NCBI GenBank assembly: GCA_020636255.1
Contig: JACJYE010000001.1
Coordinates: 797,501 to 861,500 of the forward strand
Source of the DNA: Lewinellaceae bacterium
Lineage (GTDB): Bacteria; Bacteroidota; Bacteroidia; Chitinophagales; Saprospiraceae
Reading direction: 5' to 3'
Length of the DNA: 64,000 nucleotides
Each line of letters begins with the position of its first letter. Within the stretch, counting starts at the first letter, position 1. The notes under the pieces were generated by a model. The model had not been told where the DNA came from. It saw nothing but the letters and a program-made list of their open reading frames with translations, and ran no database searches. The position numbers and the translations under genes are program-made. This document shows, one piece after another, positions 43,673 to 52,000 of this stretch.

Positions 43673-44851
43673 CTAATTCATCAACTTATAATACAACGAA
43701 TTCAAATAGATCATTTCCACCAAAAGGATGGCCAGTGCGCCCAGCAGAAAAGTAAAGACACCTACTTCCAAATGGGCCAGGGTAGCCGACAGAAATACCA
43801 GGGCAGTCAACAGCAGGGAAACCCGTATGTGGCGGTGGAGCCGGCGAAATCTATCGGGAAGTTCCAGTAACCACATCATCAGGCTGATACAGGCCAGAAA
43901 GATCGCTACGGCATAGCCAAATAGGGTTTCCGGAGAATAGGAATTATGCTGCTCCAGAAAAAAGGAGGTAAAACTGACAGCGGCCAGCCCCAGTGAGATC
44001 AGTGCCGGGATATACAGCAACTCCAGCAGTGTAGCGTTGAGAAAACCGCCTTTCGGTTCTCTCCGGGATATCAGCGTGAAAAAGATCCACCACAGCGCAA
44101 AAACGATAGAAAGGGCCAGGGCGAAATTCAGCCAGGCCGATAGGCCCAGTTCTCTTATCCCGCCGATGCCGTTCACTACGCCAATAACCACTTCCCCGAA
44201 GACGATAATGGTTAACAGCCCCAAACGCTCGAACATGCTGGAAGACAGATCGAGATCCACATCCCCCTGGCGCAGCAACGCTTGTGAAATAAAAGGAGGC
44301 GCATAATTACAGATCAGCACCAGCGGAATGATCAGCTTCAGCCAGGACGACGGCAGTACCAGACTGAGCCCCATCAATATTAGTGAGATCAGATATAGTA
44401 TGGTGTAAGGCAGGTTGTACCGCCGGTGCGACCGGTCGTAAAAACCGACGCTCCACCACAGGTAAGTAATGTACAACTGCATGGCCATAAAGACGATTGT
44501 GAGATTGGCATAGCCCTGTCCCGGCAAATGATCGAGCGTGATGGACAGCGCCGCAATGATCATCATTTGCCAGAGCGTCATCAGGCGGGTCCGCAGGCCG
44601 TCGTTGCCGTGCAGATCGTGGTACAGGCTGCCATTGAGCCAGCCCCAGAAGATGAGAATGAACAAAACCATGTACTCCAGAAAACTTTCCAGATTGAAAT
44701 GCGCCGACAAATGATGCGTGATCCGGGCAATGGCGATCACATACACCAGATCATAAAAGAGCTCGAGCCAGCTCACCCGGCGGCTTTCCTCGGGCATATC
44801 AAATTTTCGGGGCGGCCCCCACCAGGCGGATGCGCTTTTGCGGAAAGGCAT
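43673..44851 (-). CDS. Low temperature requirement protein A (LtrA) family membrane protein
   Basis: 392 residues with about ten to twelve hydrophobic segments. The family N-terminal motif VSWLELFYDLVYVIAIARI and the central LGLLTIIVFGEVVIGVVNG mark LtrA. The molecular role is unknown in the family; the name comes from a cold-sensitive Listeria mutant. It forms a likely pair with the DUF1080 gene and ends the GC-rich core before the cassette region. Confidence 0.88.
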   Translation of the reverse strand: MPFRKSASAWWGPPRKFDMPEESRRVSWLELFYDLVYVIAIARITHHLSAHFNLESFLEYMVLFILIFWGWLNGSLYHDLHGNDGLRTRLMTLWQMMIIAALSITLDHLPGQGYANLTIVFMAMQLYITYLWWSVGFYDRSHRRYNLPYTILYLISLILMGLSLVLPSSWLKLIIPLVLICNYAPPFISQALLRQGDVDLDLSSSMFERLGLLTIIVFGEVVIGVVNGIGGIRELGLSAWLNFALALSIVFALWWIFFTLISRREPKGGFLNATLLELLYIPALISLGLAAVSFTSFFLEQHNSYSPETLFGYAVAIFLACISLMMWLLELPDRFRRLHRHIRVSLLLTALVFLSATLAHLEVGVFTFLLGALAILLVEMIYLNSLYYKLMN

Positions 44852-44918
44852 AAACAGTACGTTTTAGAATGTCTCTTTATTTGAAGCAGGGTCGGTTGAT
44901 TTTACTTTTTCCTTAGAG

Positions 44919-44973
44919 CTTGTTTATCAGTTGGTTGATTTTGGGGTTTAAAATAACTTTAAAAGGATTATGC
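44919..44973 (-). repeat. Cassette left end, copy 1
   Basis: About 55 bp (CTTGTTTATCA, 5 nt, TTGATTTTGGGG, then TTTAAAATAACTTTAAA) corresponding at ~80 percent to 48080-48135. Both copies lie 40-50 bp beyond the 3' end of a toxin-type gene. Read as the conserved outer end of a cassette. Confidence 0.6.
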
Positions 44974-45010
44974 CTTGTTGGCTGGGCAGATTTTCTCAAG
45001 GCACAGCACA

Positions 45011-45165
45011 CTACTTCGCAAGTTCAATTTTCAATTGCGCAACATCTATCACTTCAACCTTCGGGAAGTCAACCTTTTTCAGCACATTGAAGTGGCGGTC
45101 ATGCGTCACGATACAAGAGGAGAAATGGAAACCAGCAATACGTTAGTGTCGAGGGCCAGTTTCAA
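45011..45165 (-). pseudogene. PIN-domain toxin relic with internal deletion
   Basis: Directly after the antitoxin at 45175 the minus strand reads KLALDTNVLLVSIS, the N-terminal PIN motif of the intact toxin at 47378, then a stop. In another frame it continues CIVTHDRHFNVLKKVDFP to a stop at 45011, matching the C-terminal DFIVTDDRHFRILSKIDFP of the intact homologue. About 85 middle codons, including the conserved acidic Glu44 and Asp94 region, and the frame are lost. The toxin cannot be functional. Confidence 0.8.
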
Positions 45166-45174
45166 GAGGCAGGG

Positions 45175-45405
45175 TTATTTGGGTTGGTAAGGAGTACGCA
45201 TATGAGTATCCAACAGCCGGTCCATATCTTCATTAGTCCAGCCTTTTTCCTCCCAAACTTTATCAGCAAGATCAGTGGTTTTTTCTGCAAGATACTGGAC
45301 AATCAGGCGTTTGATCGCCTTTAAGTCCTCTTCGCTGAGGTCTCGCGAAAAAAGCTTCAGCAACTCGAGTTGCATGTTAGAAAATGGCCTTTTCACTGCT
45401 TCCAT
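45175..45405 (-). CDS. Antitoxin of PIN-type TA pair, toxin partner decayed
   Basis: 76 residues, mainly helical (NMQLELLKLFSRDLSEEDLKAIKRLIVQYLAEK). It aligns along its length with the intact antitoxin at 47147 (TNLQLELLKLYSMELSEDQLLEVKRLL). The gene is intact although its toxin at 45011-45165 is deleted. Cellular role: neutralises and probably represses its PIN toxin; alone it might cross-neutralise the homologous toxin at 47378. The upstream region 45409-45490 is shared with the MntA/HepT operon. Confidence 0.7.
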   Translation of the reverse strand: MEAVKRPFSNMQLELLKLFSRDLSEEDLKAIKRLIVQYLAEKTTDLADKVWEEKGWTNEDMDRLLDTHMRTPYQPK

Positions 45406-45408
45406 AGG

Positions 45409-45490
45409 GCTAAATTATAAAATTCCACCAACTTTGGATGATCATCTTAATGGTTAAATACCAGATAGCGTATTGAAGTTCCTAGAGGTT
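45409..45490 (-). repeat. TA upstream region, copy 1
   Basis: About 80 bp upstream of the antitoxin, similar throughout to 46411-46495 upstream of mntA (shared GGTTAAA..., AGTTGGT..., GGAAGT... blocks). This implies recombination between the cassettes or a common regulatory ancestor. Confidence 0.55.
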
Positions 45491-45525
45491 TTAGTTCAGA
45501 TAGGTATCGTGTCAAAGGGGCAGCT

Positions 45526-45632
45526 TCAAGAGAGAGGGTTTAGCTTTTCCAATTTCCTGAGGTCCTCGTCCAGGCCTTCCTCTAAAAAATGAACTGTGAT
45601 GTTGAGGCCGGCAAGAAAAGATAGAAAGTCAA
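45526..45632 (-). pseudogene. UPF0175 antitoxin relic (C-terminal end)
   Basis: Minus-strand frame FLAGLNITVHFLEEGLDEDL, continuing RKLEKL to a stop at 45526, matches the C-terminus of the intact UPF0175 protein at 48676 (ILAERNIALHYSENDLDEDL, then RKLEKLGK). The N-terminal part is replaced by the cassette right-end sequence. A truncated remnant. Confidence 0.75.
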
Positions 45633-45700
45633 AAAAGGGCGGATAAAGGCGGAAATAGTAAGGTGAGGTTCGGTTTCAAAAAAATAAAGTCTTGACAATG
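45633..45700. repeat. Cassette right end, copy 1
   Basis: The 27-bp stretch 45633-45659 (core GGGCGGATAAAGGCGG) is identical to 53767-53793, and similarity continues to CTTGACAATGAG at 45691-45700, the start of the palindrome that precedes the tRNA end in copy 2. Here the palindrome is cut off, and no tRNA 3' end follows. Confidence 0.65.
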
Positions 45701-45737
45701 AGTAGCCAGAAAAGCCTGCCGGGGTTCATTCTGCCTA

Positions 45738-46085
45738 CTAGATGCTATTTTCCTGAATTATCTTGTCAATTTGGGTTTTCAGCAGAGGGAGGTGGTCTTT
45801 CACCGTCTTCCAGACAATATCTATTTCAACACTGATGTAGTCGTGGATGAGAATGTCCCTCATACCGGCTAAATCTTTCCAAGGTACTTCAGGGTATTGA
45901 ACTTTTAAGACATCAGACACTCGCTTGGCCGCTTCTCCGATGATTTCAAACTGGCGGATTACCCCATCTTGTATTAGTGTAGAATATTGAAACTCTTCTT
46001 CAGATAAGCCTTCTGTATAAAACTGGATCTTCCCAATACAATCCTGGATATGCTCCAGATAGGTGATGTCTCGGAAAAGGCTCAT
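45738..46085 (-). CDS. HepT-like ribonuclease toxin (DUF86)
   Basis: 115-residue helical protein. The HEPN RNase motif R-x4-H-x-Y is exact (Arg76, His81, Tyr83 in RDILIHDY). HepT cleaves RNA and is inactivated by AMPylation near its catalytic site by the partner MntA, which is encoded just upstream with a TGATG overlap. Length and composition are normal. Confidence 0.9.
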   Translation of the reverse strand: MSLFRDITYLEHIQDCIGKIQFYTEGLSEEEFQYSTLIQDGVIRQFEIIGEAAKRVSDVLKVQYPEVPWKDLAGMRDILIHDYISVEIDIVWKTVKDHLPLLKTQIDKIIQENSI

Positions 46086-46369
46086 CAGGCAGCTATAATT
46101 TTCAAGTCCTTTTCGATGGAGGCCTTCAGGCGGGGATGTAAATATTTTTCACTGACTATGTCCACCTTTCGGTTCAAAAGCTCTGACAGTTCCCGATGCA
46201 TTCTCACGAGTGTAAATAAACTAACCGCTTCTTCGAAAGTGACCAGGATATCAATGTCGCTATCCTCCCCTTCTTCATTTCTGGCAAAAGAACCGAAAAT
46301 GCCAATTTTAGTGATGGGAAACTGGCTTAGGTAATCCTTGATGGTTTGTATGGTCTGGTCTCTGTTCAT
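46085..46369 (-). CDS. MntA-like nucleotidyltransferase antitoxin
   Basis: 94 residues. The minimal nucleotidyltransferase core GSFARNEEGEDSDIDILV gives GS (26-27) and the metal-binding Asp38 and Asp40. MntA transfers AMP to its HepT toxin and neutralises it (type VII TA). The start overlaps nothing; its stop shares bases with the hepT start. Its upstream region 46411-46495 resembles 45409-45490. Confidence 0.9.
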   Translation of the reverse strand: MNRDQTIQTIKDYLSQFPITKIGIFGSFARNEEGEDSDIDILVTFEEAVSLFTLVRMHRELSELLNRKVDIVSEKYLHPRLKASIEKDLKIIAA

Positions 46370-46410
46370 CGCTGCCTGTTAGAAAAGGATTTATTTACTA
46401 CTTCCACAAG

Positions 46411-46495
46411 GCTAAAATAATGAAAGTTTACCAACTTATAGTTGATCATGATATTGGTTAAACAGCCGATGGCGAATGGAAGTTCCTCTGAACAG
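46411..46495 (-). repeat. TA upstream region, copy 2
   Basis: See copy 1 at 45409-45490. It lies directly upstream of mntA and probably contains its promoter; no clean TTG/TAnnTTTG pair at standard spacing was found. Confidence 0.5.
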
Positions 46496-46607
46496 ATCCA
46501 GAGTGCGAGGGAAATGGCGCTGAGCGGCAAACTCGCTATTCCCGTAGCATGAAGGAGGGGCCGAAAAAGAGGGCTCGAATTTAAAAATATCGTTTTCTTA
46601 AAAAGAT

Positions 46608-46695
46608 AAATCCTTGACAATCAGGCTGAAAAAACACAAGCTTAATATAATTTATTTTGCGATTTTATTTTTAAAGCTATGATTATCAAGAATTT
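46608..46695 (-). terminator. ~88-bp palindrome beside tRNA-end copy A
   Basis: Arms AAATCCTTGACAATCA (from 46608) and TGATTATCAAGAATTT (to 46695) pair with few mismatches; the AT-rich inner part (AATTTATTTTGCGATT) is shared with the palindrome at 47956. It lies 12 bp from the tRNA 3'-end copy at 46708. On the minus strand it would follow a tRNA as a terminator. Confidence 0.55.
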
Positions 46696-46707
46696 AAAAA
46701 CAAAATT

Positions 46708-46721
46708 GGTCCCACTTGGGC
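46708..46721 (-). other. tRNA 3'-end copy A (putative att site)
   Basis: GGTCCCACTTGGGC equals the terminal acceptor/T-arm segment of the tRNA at 53902-53975 (its minus-strand 3' end GCCCAAGTGGGACC). It also forms the left tip of the inverted repeat 46709-46801. Confidence 0.6.
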
Positions 46722-46801
46722 TTCCCGACAAAGAAAATCTAAGCCGCACTGGTTTAGTCAAGATTTTCTTTGCCGGGATAAACTTCTCGCCCAAGTGGGA
46801 C
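46709..46801. repeat. Inverted repeat tipped by tRNA 3' ends
   Basis: The outer tips GTCCCACTTGGGC (46709-46721) and GCCCAAGTGGGAC (46789-46801) are perfectly complementary. The inner arms 46724-46740 and 46761-46777 match at 16 of 17 positions (CCCGACAAAGAAAATCT and its complement). The loop is 20 nt, and 11 unpaired bases lie on the right. So the tRNA end occurs here in both orientations. Confidence 0.75.
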
Positions 46802-46811
46802 GCCCTACGCA

Positions 46812-46843
46812 AAAAGCCCGCTTGCGAAAGCAAACGGGCTTTT
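46812..46843 (-). terminator. Terminator hairpin, possibly the tRNA's original one
   Basis: AAAAGCCCG-c-TTGC, loop GAAA, GCAA-a-CGGGCTTTT: a strong stem, with TTTTTGCG following on the minus strand. It stands immediately 3' (minus sense) of the tRNA-end copy C, as a terminator would after a tRNA gene. Confidence 0.7.
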
Positions 46844-46848
46844 ATCCA

Positions 46849-46861
46849 GTGGTCCCACTTG
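46849..46861 (-). other. tRNA 3'-end copy C (putative att site)
   Basis: GTGGTCCCACTTG matches the last 13 bases around the discriminator of the tRNA at 53902-53975; the T-loop region beyond it is degenerate. Between here and 47146 no gene is seen. Confidence 0.6.
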
Positions 46862-47146
46862 AACCAAACCCAAGCTTCCAAAAACACTGGTTTTCAAGAG
46901 CTTGCCGGGGGATCGAACTTTTCTGCACGGAATGTGCACGGAGAAAATTTTCCCTCGCAACCACACTAATGGCCTAGCTCAATAGCCCCGAATCCCCCTG
47001 CCGGCCAAGTGCCCAAAAGTTGATCGCCTGAGCAGAAAATACCGCTGAATTCCTTATTATTGTAAGGGCAAGCAAGCTGAGGCCCGCCAGGAACCAATCC
47101 CGGGCTGCTTTCGTTTTTGTAGCATATGAACTCGAAAAGGACAAAC

Positions 47147-47374
47147 ATGATCATCGATAAACCGCTAACCAACCTGCAATTAGAACTGCTCAAGCTCTAT
47201 AGCATGGAGCTGAGCGAAGATCAACTGTTGGAAGTTAAACGCCTGCTGGCCAATTACTTTGCAGAGCGTGCAAGCGATGAAATGGACCGGCTCTGGGAAG
47301 AGCGGGGCTGGAATGATGAGACAATGGAGCAGTGGTTATCTGATAGTGGCCAGCCTGGCAATCCAACCGAATAA
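47147..47374 (+). CDS. Antitoxin of PIN-type TA pair
   Basis: 75 residues from ATG 47147. This start is chosen because an AAAAGGA ribosome-binding site sits 6-8 bp upstream and the N-terminus then aligns with the paralogue at 45175. Helical region LTNLQLELLKLYSMELSEDQL, and a C-terminal acidic WEERGWNDETMEQWL likely to contact the toxin. It ends 3 bp before the PIN gene, the usual antitoxin-toxin order. It is on the + strand, opposite to the other cassette genes. Confidence 0.8.
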   Translation: MIIDKPLTNLQLELLKLYSMELSEDQLLEVKRLLANYFAERASDEMDRLWEERGWNDETMEQWLSDSGQPGNPTE

Positions 47375-47377
47375 CTG

Positions 47378-47788
47378 ATGGCCCGGGTTGTCCTCGACAC
47401 AAATTCCCTGTTGGTGAGTATCGGCCGAAAGTCGAAATACCGGCCAATATTCGATGCGCTGTTGGCTGGCCAGTTTCGGTTATTGGTTAGCAACGACATC
47501 TTGAGCGAATATGCGGAAAAGATAGAGCAAAAAGCCAATGCATTGGTTGCAAGCAATATCGTAGACTTCCTGGCGCGCTCTCCGGATGTTGAACGAATAG
47601 ACATCTACTTCAAGTGGGCTATCCTTCACCTGGATGGAGATGATAACAAGTTTGTCGATTGCGCCCTAAACGGCCGAGCGGACTTCATTGTAACCGATGA
47701 CCGGCATTTCAGAATTCTAAGCAAGATTGATTTTCCTTACATCAAGGTGATCTCGACAAAAGAATTCCTGGAGTACCTAACAACGTAA
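47378..47788 (+). CDS. PIN-domain RNase toxin
   Basis: 136 residues of the putative TA toxin PIN family. Acidic metal ligands are Asp7 (VVLDTN), Glu44 (DILSEYAEK), Asp94 (GDDNKFVDCAL) and Asp107/108 (FIVTDDRHF). PIN toxins cleave RNA. A decayed homologue is at 45011-45165. The pair lies between tRNA-end copies C and D, about 1.2 kb apart, as if inserted as one unit. Confidence 0.88.
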   Translation: MARVVLDTNSLLVSIGRKSKYRPIFDALLAGQFRLLVSNDILSEYAEKIEQKANALVASNIVDFLARSPDVERIDIYFKWAILHLDGDDNKFVDCALNGRADFIVTDDRHFRILSKIDFPYIKVISTKEFLEYLTT

Positions 47789-47955
47789 ATGGAACTCCGT
47801 ATCCTTTTAAAATTGCACCCGGATTAAAAGGAGAAAACAGGATCATTATCCGCCTGAAAACAGCAGGGAAGTATTGAATTGGAGCAGCAATTTCCTTTGC
47901 ACGAAAACCCGCTCATAGTGCACCAAAAATGCACTAAATGAAATCCACTAAAAAT
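47789..47955. other. Gene-free tail after the PIN toxin
   Basis: No coding potential seen beyond short chance frames. It leads into the palindrome at 47956. The whole gene-free stretch 47789-48184 holds only this tail, the palindrome, tRNA-end copy D and a cassette left end. Confidence 0.4.
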
Positions 47956-48037
47956 ATAAAGCCCTGATAAGCAGTGTTTTATAAAATTTATTTGCGATTA
48001 AACTTTATTTATAAACAACTATCTAACAGGGCTTTAT
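47956..48037 (-). terminator. ~82-bp palindrome beside tRNA-end copy D
   Basis: ATAAAGCCCTG (47956-47966) pairs with CAGGGCTTTAT (48027-48037), and pairing continues inward with mismatches (TTTATAAA blocks). It is 7 bp from tRNA-end copy D. Inner sequence shared with 46608-46695 suggests common descent. Confidence 0.6.
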
Positions 48038-48044
48038 AAAGTCA

Positions 48045-48063
48045 GTGGTCCCACTTGGGCTCG
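48045..48063 (-). other. tRNA 3'-end copy D (putative att site)
   Basis: GTGGTCCCACTTGGGCTCG, 19 bp identical to 53901-53919 inside and next to the tRNA gene (T-loop to one base beyond the discriminator). This extent is typical of tRNA integration cores. The identity stops abruptly at both sides. Confidence 0.75.
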
Positions 48064-48079
48064 GTTTTTACACTTAATG

Positions 48080-48135
48080 CCTTGTTTATCAAACACTTGA
48101 TTTTGGGTTTTAAAATAATTTTAAAGGTTTTGAGC
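48080..48135 (-). repeat. Cassette left end, copy 2
   Basis: Matches 44919-44973 and begins 17 bp from tRNA-end copy D. See that entry. Confidence 0.6.
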
Positions 48136-48184
48136 CCTGAAAGTGACCAATTTATGAAGAGCCTAAAGGGTTCTACTCCGAATC

Positions 48185-48679
48185 CTACTCCTCTGTTTCC
48201 TCCCCCGCTCTTTTCAAAACGATCTCATACAAAGTTTTACTGATCCGGAAATTGTGTTTAACCAGATCATCCAGTAAGGGCTTCACTTCGGGAATCAGCG
48301 AGAGCTGTTTTGCGCGAATTAATATGCCGGCGAGCCCGACAACGGTCAGGCCTTCTATCTCAGCAATGCTTCGCCCCTTCTTTTCATCCAAAAGCAGGAA
48401 ATCAGCTTTCAATTCGATAGCCAAAGTGATCGCTTCGGCTTCGCCACGGTCGAGCACCTGTTCAAATTTACTTACTTCGGAGGAATCGGCCGGCTCCTTT
48501 ATGACCACCCAACTTGCCTGTTCGAAAGGAGAAAGGTCAAAGCCGAAACGCCTCAACTCTTCCAGTTCGGACTGTACTGCAGGAGGTATTATGATCTCGG
48601 AGAAGATGTCTTTTAAGAGGGAAAGCCGCTGAATTTTGATCAAGCCGCTTAGGACAGAAGTATCGCTGATTACAATCAC
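48185..48679 (-). CDS. DUF3368 PIN-like toxin
   Basis: 164 residues. DUF3368 proteins are PIN-fold nucleases paired with UPF0175. Asp6 in VISDTSVLSGL, Glu37-type residues in IPPAVQSELEEL, DRGEAEAITLAIEL and FLLLDEKKGRSIAE supply the acidic site. The 4-bp ATGA overlap with the upstream UPF0175 gene marks a TA operon. Confidence 0.85.
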   Translation of the reverse strand: MIVISDTSVLSGLIKIQRLSLLKDIFSEIIIPPAVQSELEELRRFGFDLSPFEQASWVVIKEPADSSEVSKFEQVLDRGEAEAITLAIELKADFLLLDEKKGRSIAEIEGLTVVGLAGILIRAKQLSLIPEVKPLLDDLVKHNFRISKTLYEIVLKRAGEETEE

Positions 48680-48918
48680 TTGCCTAGCTTTTCCAATTTC
48701 CTGAGGTCCTCGTCCAGGTCATTCTCTGAATAATGAAGGGCGATGTTGCGCTCAGCAAGGATCTGCTCGAATTCGACCCAGGAAATTTGGGCGAAATCGG
48801 CGGCTGCCCGCATGGAAAGGACTTCCTGTTGGTACAGGAAAATGGCGAACTCGAGAGCTAGTTCATTCTCGTTCAAACCGATATGCCTTGCAATATGATC
48901 AGGTATTTCCAGTAACAT
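48676..48918 (-). CDS. UPF0175 family antitoxin
   Basis: 80 residues from ATG 48918 (MLLEIPDHIARHIGLNE). UPF0175 proteins carry a helix-turn-helix-like region (MRAAADFAQISWVEFEQIL) and partner DUF3368/PIN toxins. A truncated relative remains at 45526-45632. First gene of the pair; the primase-helicase gene that follows upstream ends 105 bp before it. Confidence 0.85.
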   Translation of the reverse strand: MLLEIPDHIARHIGLNENELALEFAIFLYQQEVLSMRAAADFAQISWVEFEQILAERNIALHYSENDLDEDLRKLEKLGK

Positions 48919-49022
48919 AGCCGGTGGTTTATTGCTGTAAGATAAGAACAATTATGGCCTTAGAAAAGGTTCCGGCGGGTGAGAATGCTTCAGGGATACC
49001 CTTCTTGGGTTGTAACGAGTCA

Positions 49023-52000
49023 TTAAAACAACTTTTCCTCCAGCATATCTCTCCAAAGAATAAACCCCTTGCGTTCGTTCGAGTAGTTGTGAATGATCCG
49101 GCTGAAGTTTCTTGGGGGAGTAGCCAGAAAAGCCTGCCTGCCTTTATTCCTGATTGTGGCCAGGTCCTCATCGATGGCAGTGAGGTTTTCCGGAAGGAGT
49201 TCCCTGTTTTTCTCCAGGTGCCATACATAAGTTGCTTCCTCGGTGTTAAATGTTTCCAATACAATGTGAAACCGTTCTTTCCCTTCTAAAAGGAATAGAA
49301 AGGCAAAAGGATTGAGTACGAAGCGAAGTTTCAAAATGGCCCCTTGATGTTTTTCCGCGAGGAATCTCAGCTGCTTGTAGTGCCTGGCCTTTTTGTTCTT
49401 TAAAGCATATTCCAGAAGCGCTTCTTCTGAACCAAAGAGTTTATCGATATTGGCATCATCTTCCAGCTGATCTGAACCAAGTAAGCCAGGGTTTTCGGAT
49501 GAAAGGAGTTTCCCTTCAATGATAGCTTCATCCAAGAACCTGAATTTCACTGTTTCAATAATATCCCGGTTGATCTTTTCCAAGTCCGGGCAACTCGCCA
49601 TTTGGGCAACCAGTTGGCCATTTTCCATCTCTGCGTAAATTTCCACCTCTACTTTATCGGAGCCAATGATTTTGGAAAAGTAGGGCTTCAACACCTCAAA
49701 TTCCGGGCGGATATAATAATTTTCAATCTCGAATTCGAGTTCACGGTTGATTTGAGGATCGGTGAAAGAGAAAGTGAACAACCCAAATTGAAAGTCCAAT
49801 TGTTCCATAGGAACCTTAATCCGGCGGTTTACCTGTATTGTGTCCTTCTGAGGCGGTTCATCCTCCGGGTCATCAAACAATGTAGCCTGCCTTTCCAAAT
49901 GACGGTAGTATTTATTCCGCTTTAAGAAAAGCTTGTTCAGATAATCAATCTTGGAGTCTCTGTAATCATAGATAACAGGCGTGACTTCTGAGCGTTGGAC
50001 CCTTCCTATATATTGGATCAATTTACCCTTGAAGGAGAAGGGGTAAACCAGGAAGAGGCGGGATACATTTTGCAGGTCCGTCCCCTCTCCAAAGAACTGG
50101 CCGGTTGTGATCACAACCTGAAAATTGCCGGCTTCCAGTAATTTCCACTTTTCCTTCCTGCTCTTTTCTGTATCCTCCCCGCTCAAAGTAATCGTTTCAT
50201 AAGACTGCTTGAGGAATTGTTCAAGGGTTTGAATGTGCTCGCGCCTCTCGGTAATGATCACGGCTTTATTCCCTTTCTGCAGTTCTCTGGCCACATCGTT
50301 TAGGATCAGTTTATTTCTGGCGGTGTCATGCACCAGCATCTTTGACAAAGTTTCAAAGGGGTCAACCTTTGCATTATAAGGGACATCCAGGCCTGTATCT
50401 CTGATGATAACCCGAGCCCGTTTCAAGGGGTCTATTTGTTGAGGCTGGACCTCGGCAATGACTTCTCCCAGCTGCGTAAAGATCAGCTTTCCATCGCTGT
50501 ATTTTCGAAAGGGGGTAGCGGTAAGGCCATATTGGTAGTAGCTGTTGAATTTCGAAATCGTTTCATGAAACGTCTTCGCGGGAATGTGGTGGCATTCGTC
50601 TACGATCAGGATGCCAAATTCATCAATCAAATCAGTAGCCTGGTTAACAGTCATTTTTTTTGAGAGGCTTTGGATCATGGCAACCGTCACCTGCTTGCCC
50701 ACCTTCCCTTTCCCCTGCCCTATTTTGCCGACCTCCTTTCCTGGAATGCCTAGAAAAGCTTCAATGCGGCCCACCCATTGTTCCAGGAGTTGCTTCCGAT
50801 GCACAATAATGAGAGCAGGTTGCTGCTTTTCGGCAATGATTTTTATCGCCATAACTGTTTTCCCGGAGCCCGGAGGGGCTACAATTACTCCAAATTCCTT
50901 CTTTCGGGCCGCTTGTATTACCTCTTCCTGATGTGCACGCAAGTTTAGGCTGCAATTAAAAGGTGTAATCGCCTTCTTTTCCCGATGGTCCAGAAACCTG
51001 AAGCCAATGTTTTGTTTTCGGCAATAGCGCAACAACTTGCCGATGAATCCCCGGGGTAGGATAATTTCATCGCTTGTTTCCTCCACTAAGTTGAAATATC
51101 GCTTCGTTCCCCAGGTATTCCTGCCAGATTGTTTTTTGATGAAAAATTCAGAATTGGCGAAATTGAGTTCTTCTTTAAGAAAGTCAACCAATTCCGCATT
51201 CAGGCCAGTCCGGTTCAGGCGAATGACATTGCTCAACGTTATGCTCAACCCCTCCTCAGTGTGTTGGGCTTGGTTTTCATTTAGGCCTGGTTTCACGGAA
51301 TGGGCAATTGACTCATAAACCCTGTCCAGGTGGGTAGCCGAAACTCGTTTGACCTCCTTCAAAAACGCCCATTGATCAGCATACGGTTTCAATGTCTCCA
51401 GTTTGAGGAAGCAGTTTTTGCCTTCTTCCACCAGCGGCCCGTGCAATGGCAGGGCGATAAGGTTGCCCAATCCTTTTCCGGACAGAAAATCCTGGTTGGG
51501 AAAAAGCCGGTCAAAACTGGAACCTTTGTCAAAAATGGAGACACTGCCCGTTTTTTCCAGAAGCGACATCATAATTCTCCGGCTCTTAACAGCCGGATAG
51601 GCTTGTTCAAAGAATATCCACACATGCCCACCCTGGCCTGACCGCGAACATTCCAGGTAGGCAGGCATACCAGCTTCCGAGCAAGCCGTGATCAATCCCC
51701 GGCTCTCTTCAGCCCAATTTTCTTCGTCAAAATCTGCAGCAATGAACCAAGAGGTATTATCCTTTAACAGGGGGTAGATGCCGATAAACTGCTCTCCTCT
51801 GAGGTGTTTTCGGATTTCTTCATCCGTAAGCTTGTAGTGGACCTTGTCTTTGTAGTTTTGAAAAGTACCTCCCCTCATTCGGTGAACGCGGTACAGATAA
51901 GGATCATAACTGTAAGCAGGCATATAACCACTTTTACTTCCTTTCTCCCACCGAATAGCAAAGACATCCTCCCTTCCACGAAAAATGGATCGGAATAAGT

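Noticed and set aside
44975..45190. 71-codon + frame
   Set aside because: Antisense to the decayed PIN toxin, whose motifs read clearly on the minus strand.
46366..46620. 84-codon minus frame upstream of mntA
   Set aside because: It runs across the TA upstream repeat and into the palindrome; composition is not coding-like and it matches nothing.
46679..46969. 96-codon + frame
   Set aside because: It spans the inverted repeat, terminator and tRNA-end copies, so the frame is incidental.
46970..47010. TAGCTCAAT motif resembling a tRNA D arm
   Set aside because: No acceptor, anticodon or T stem can be paired around it.
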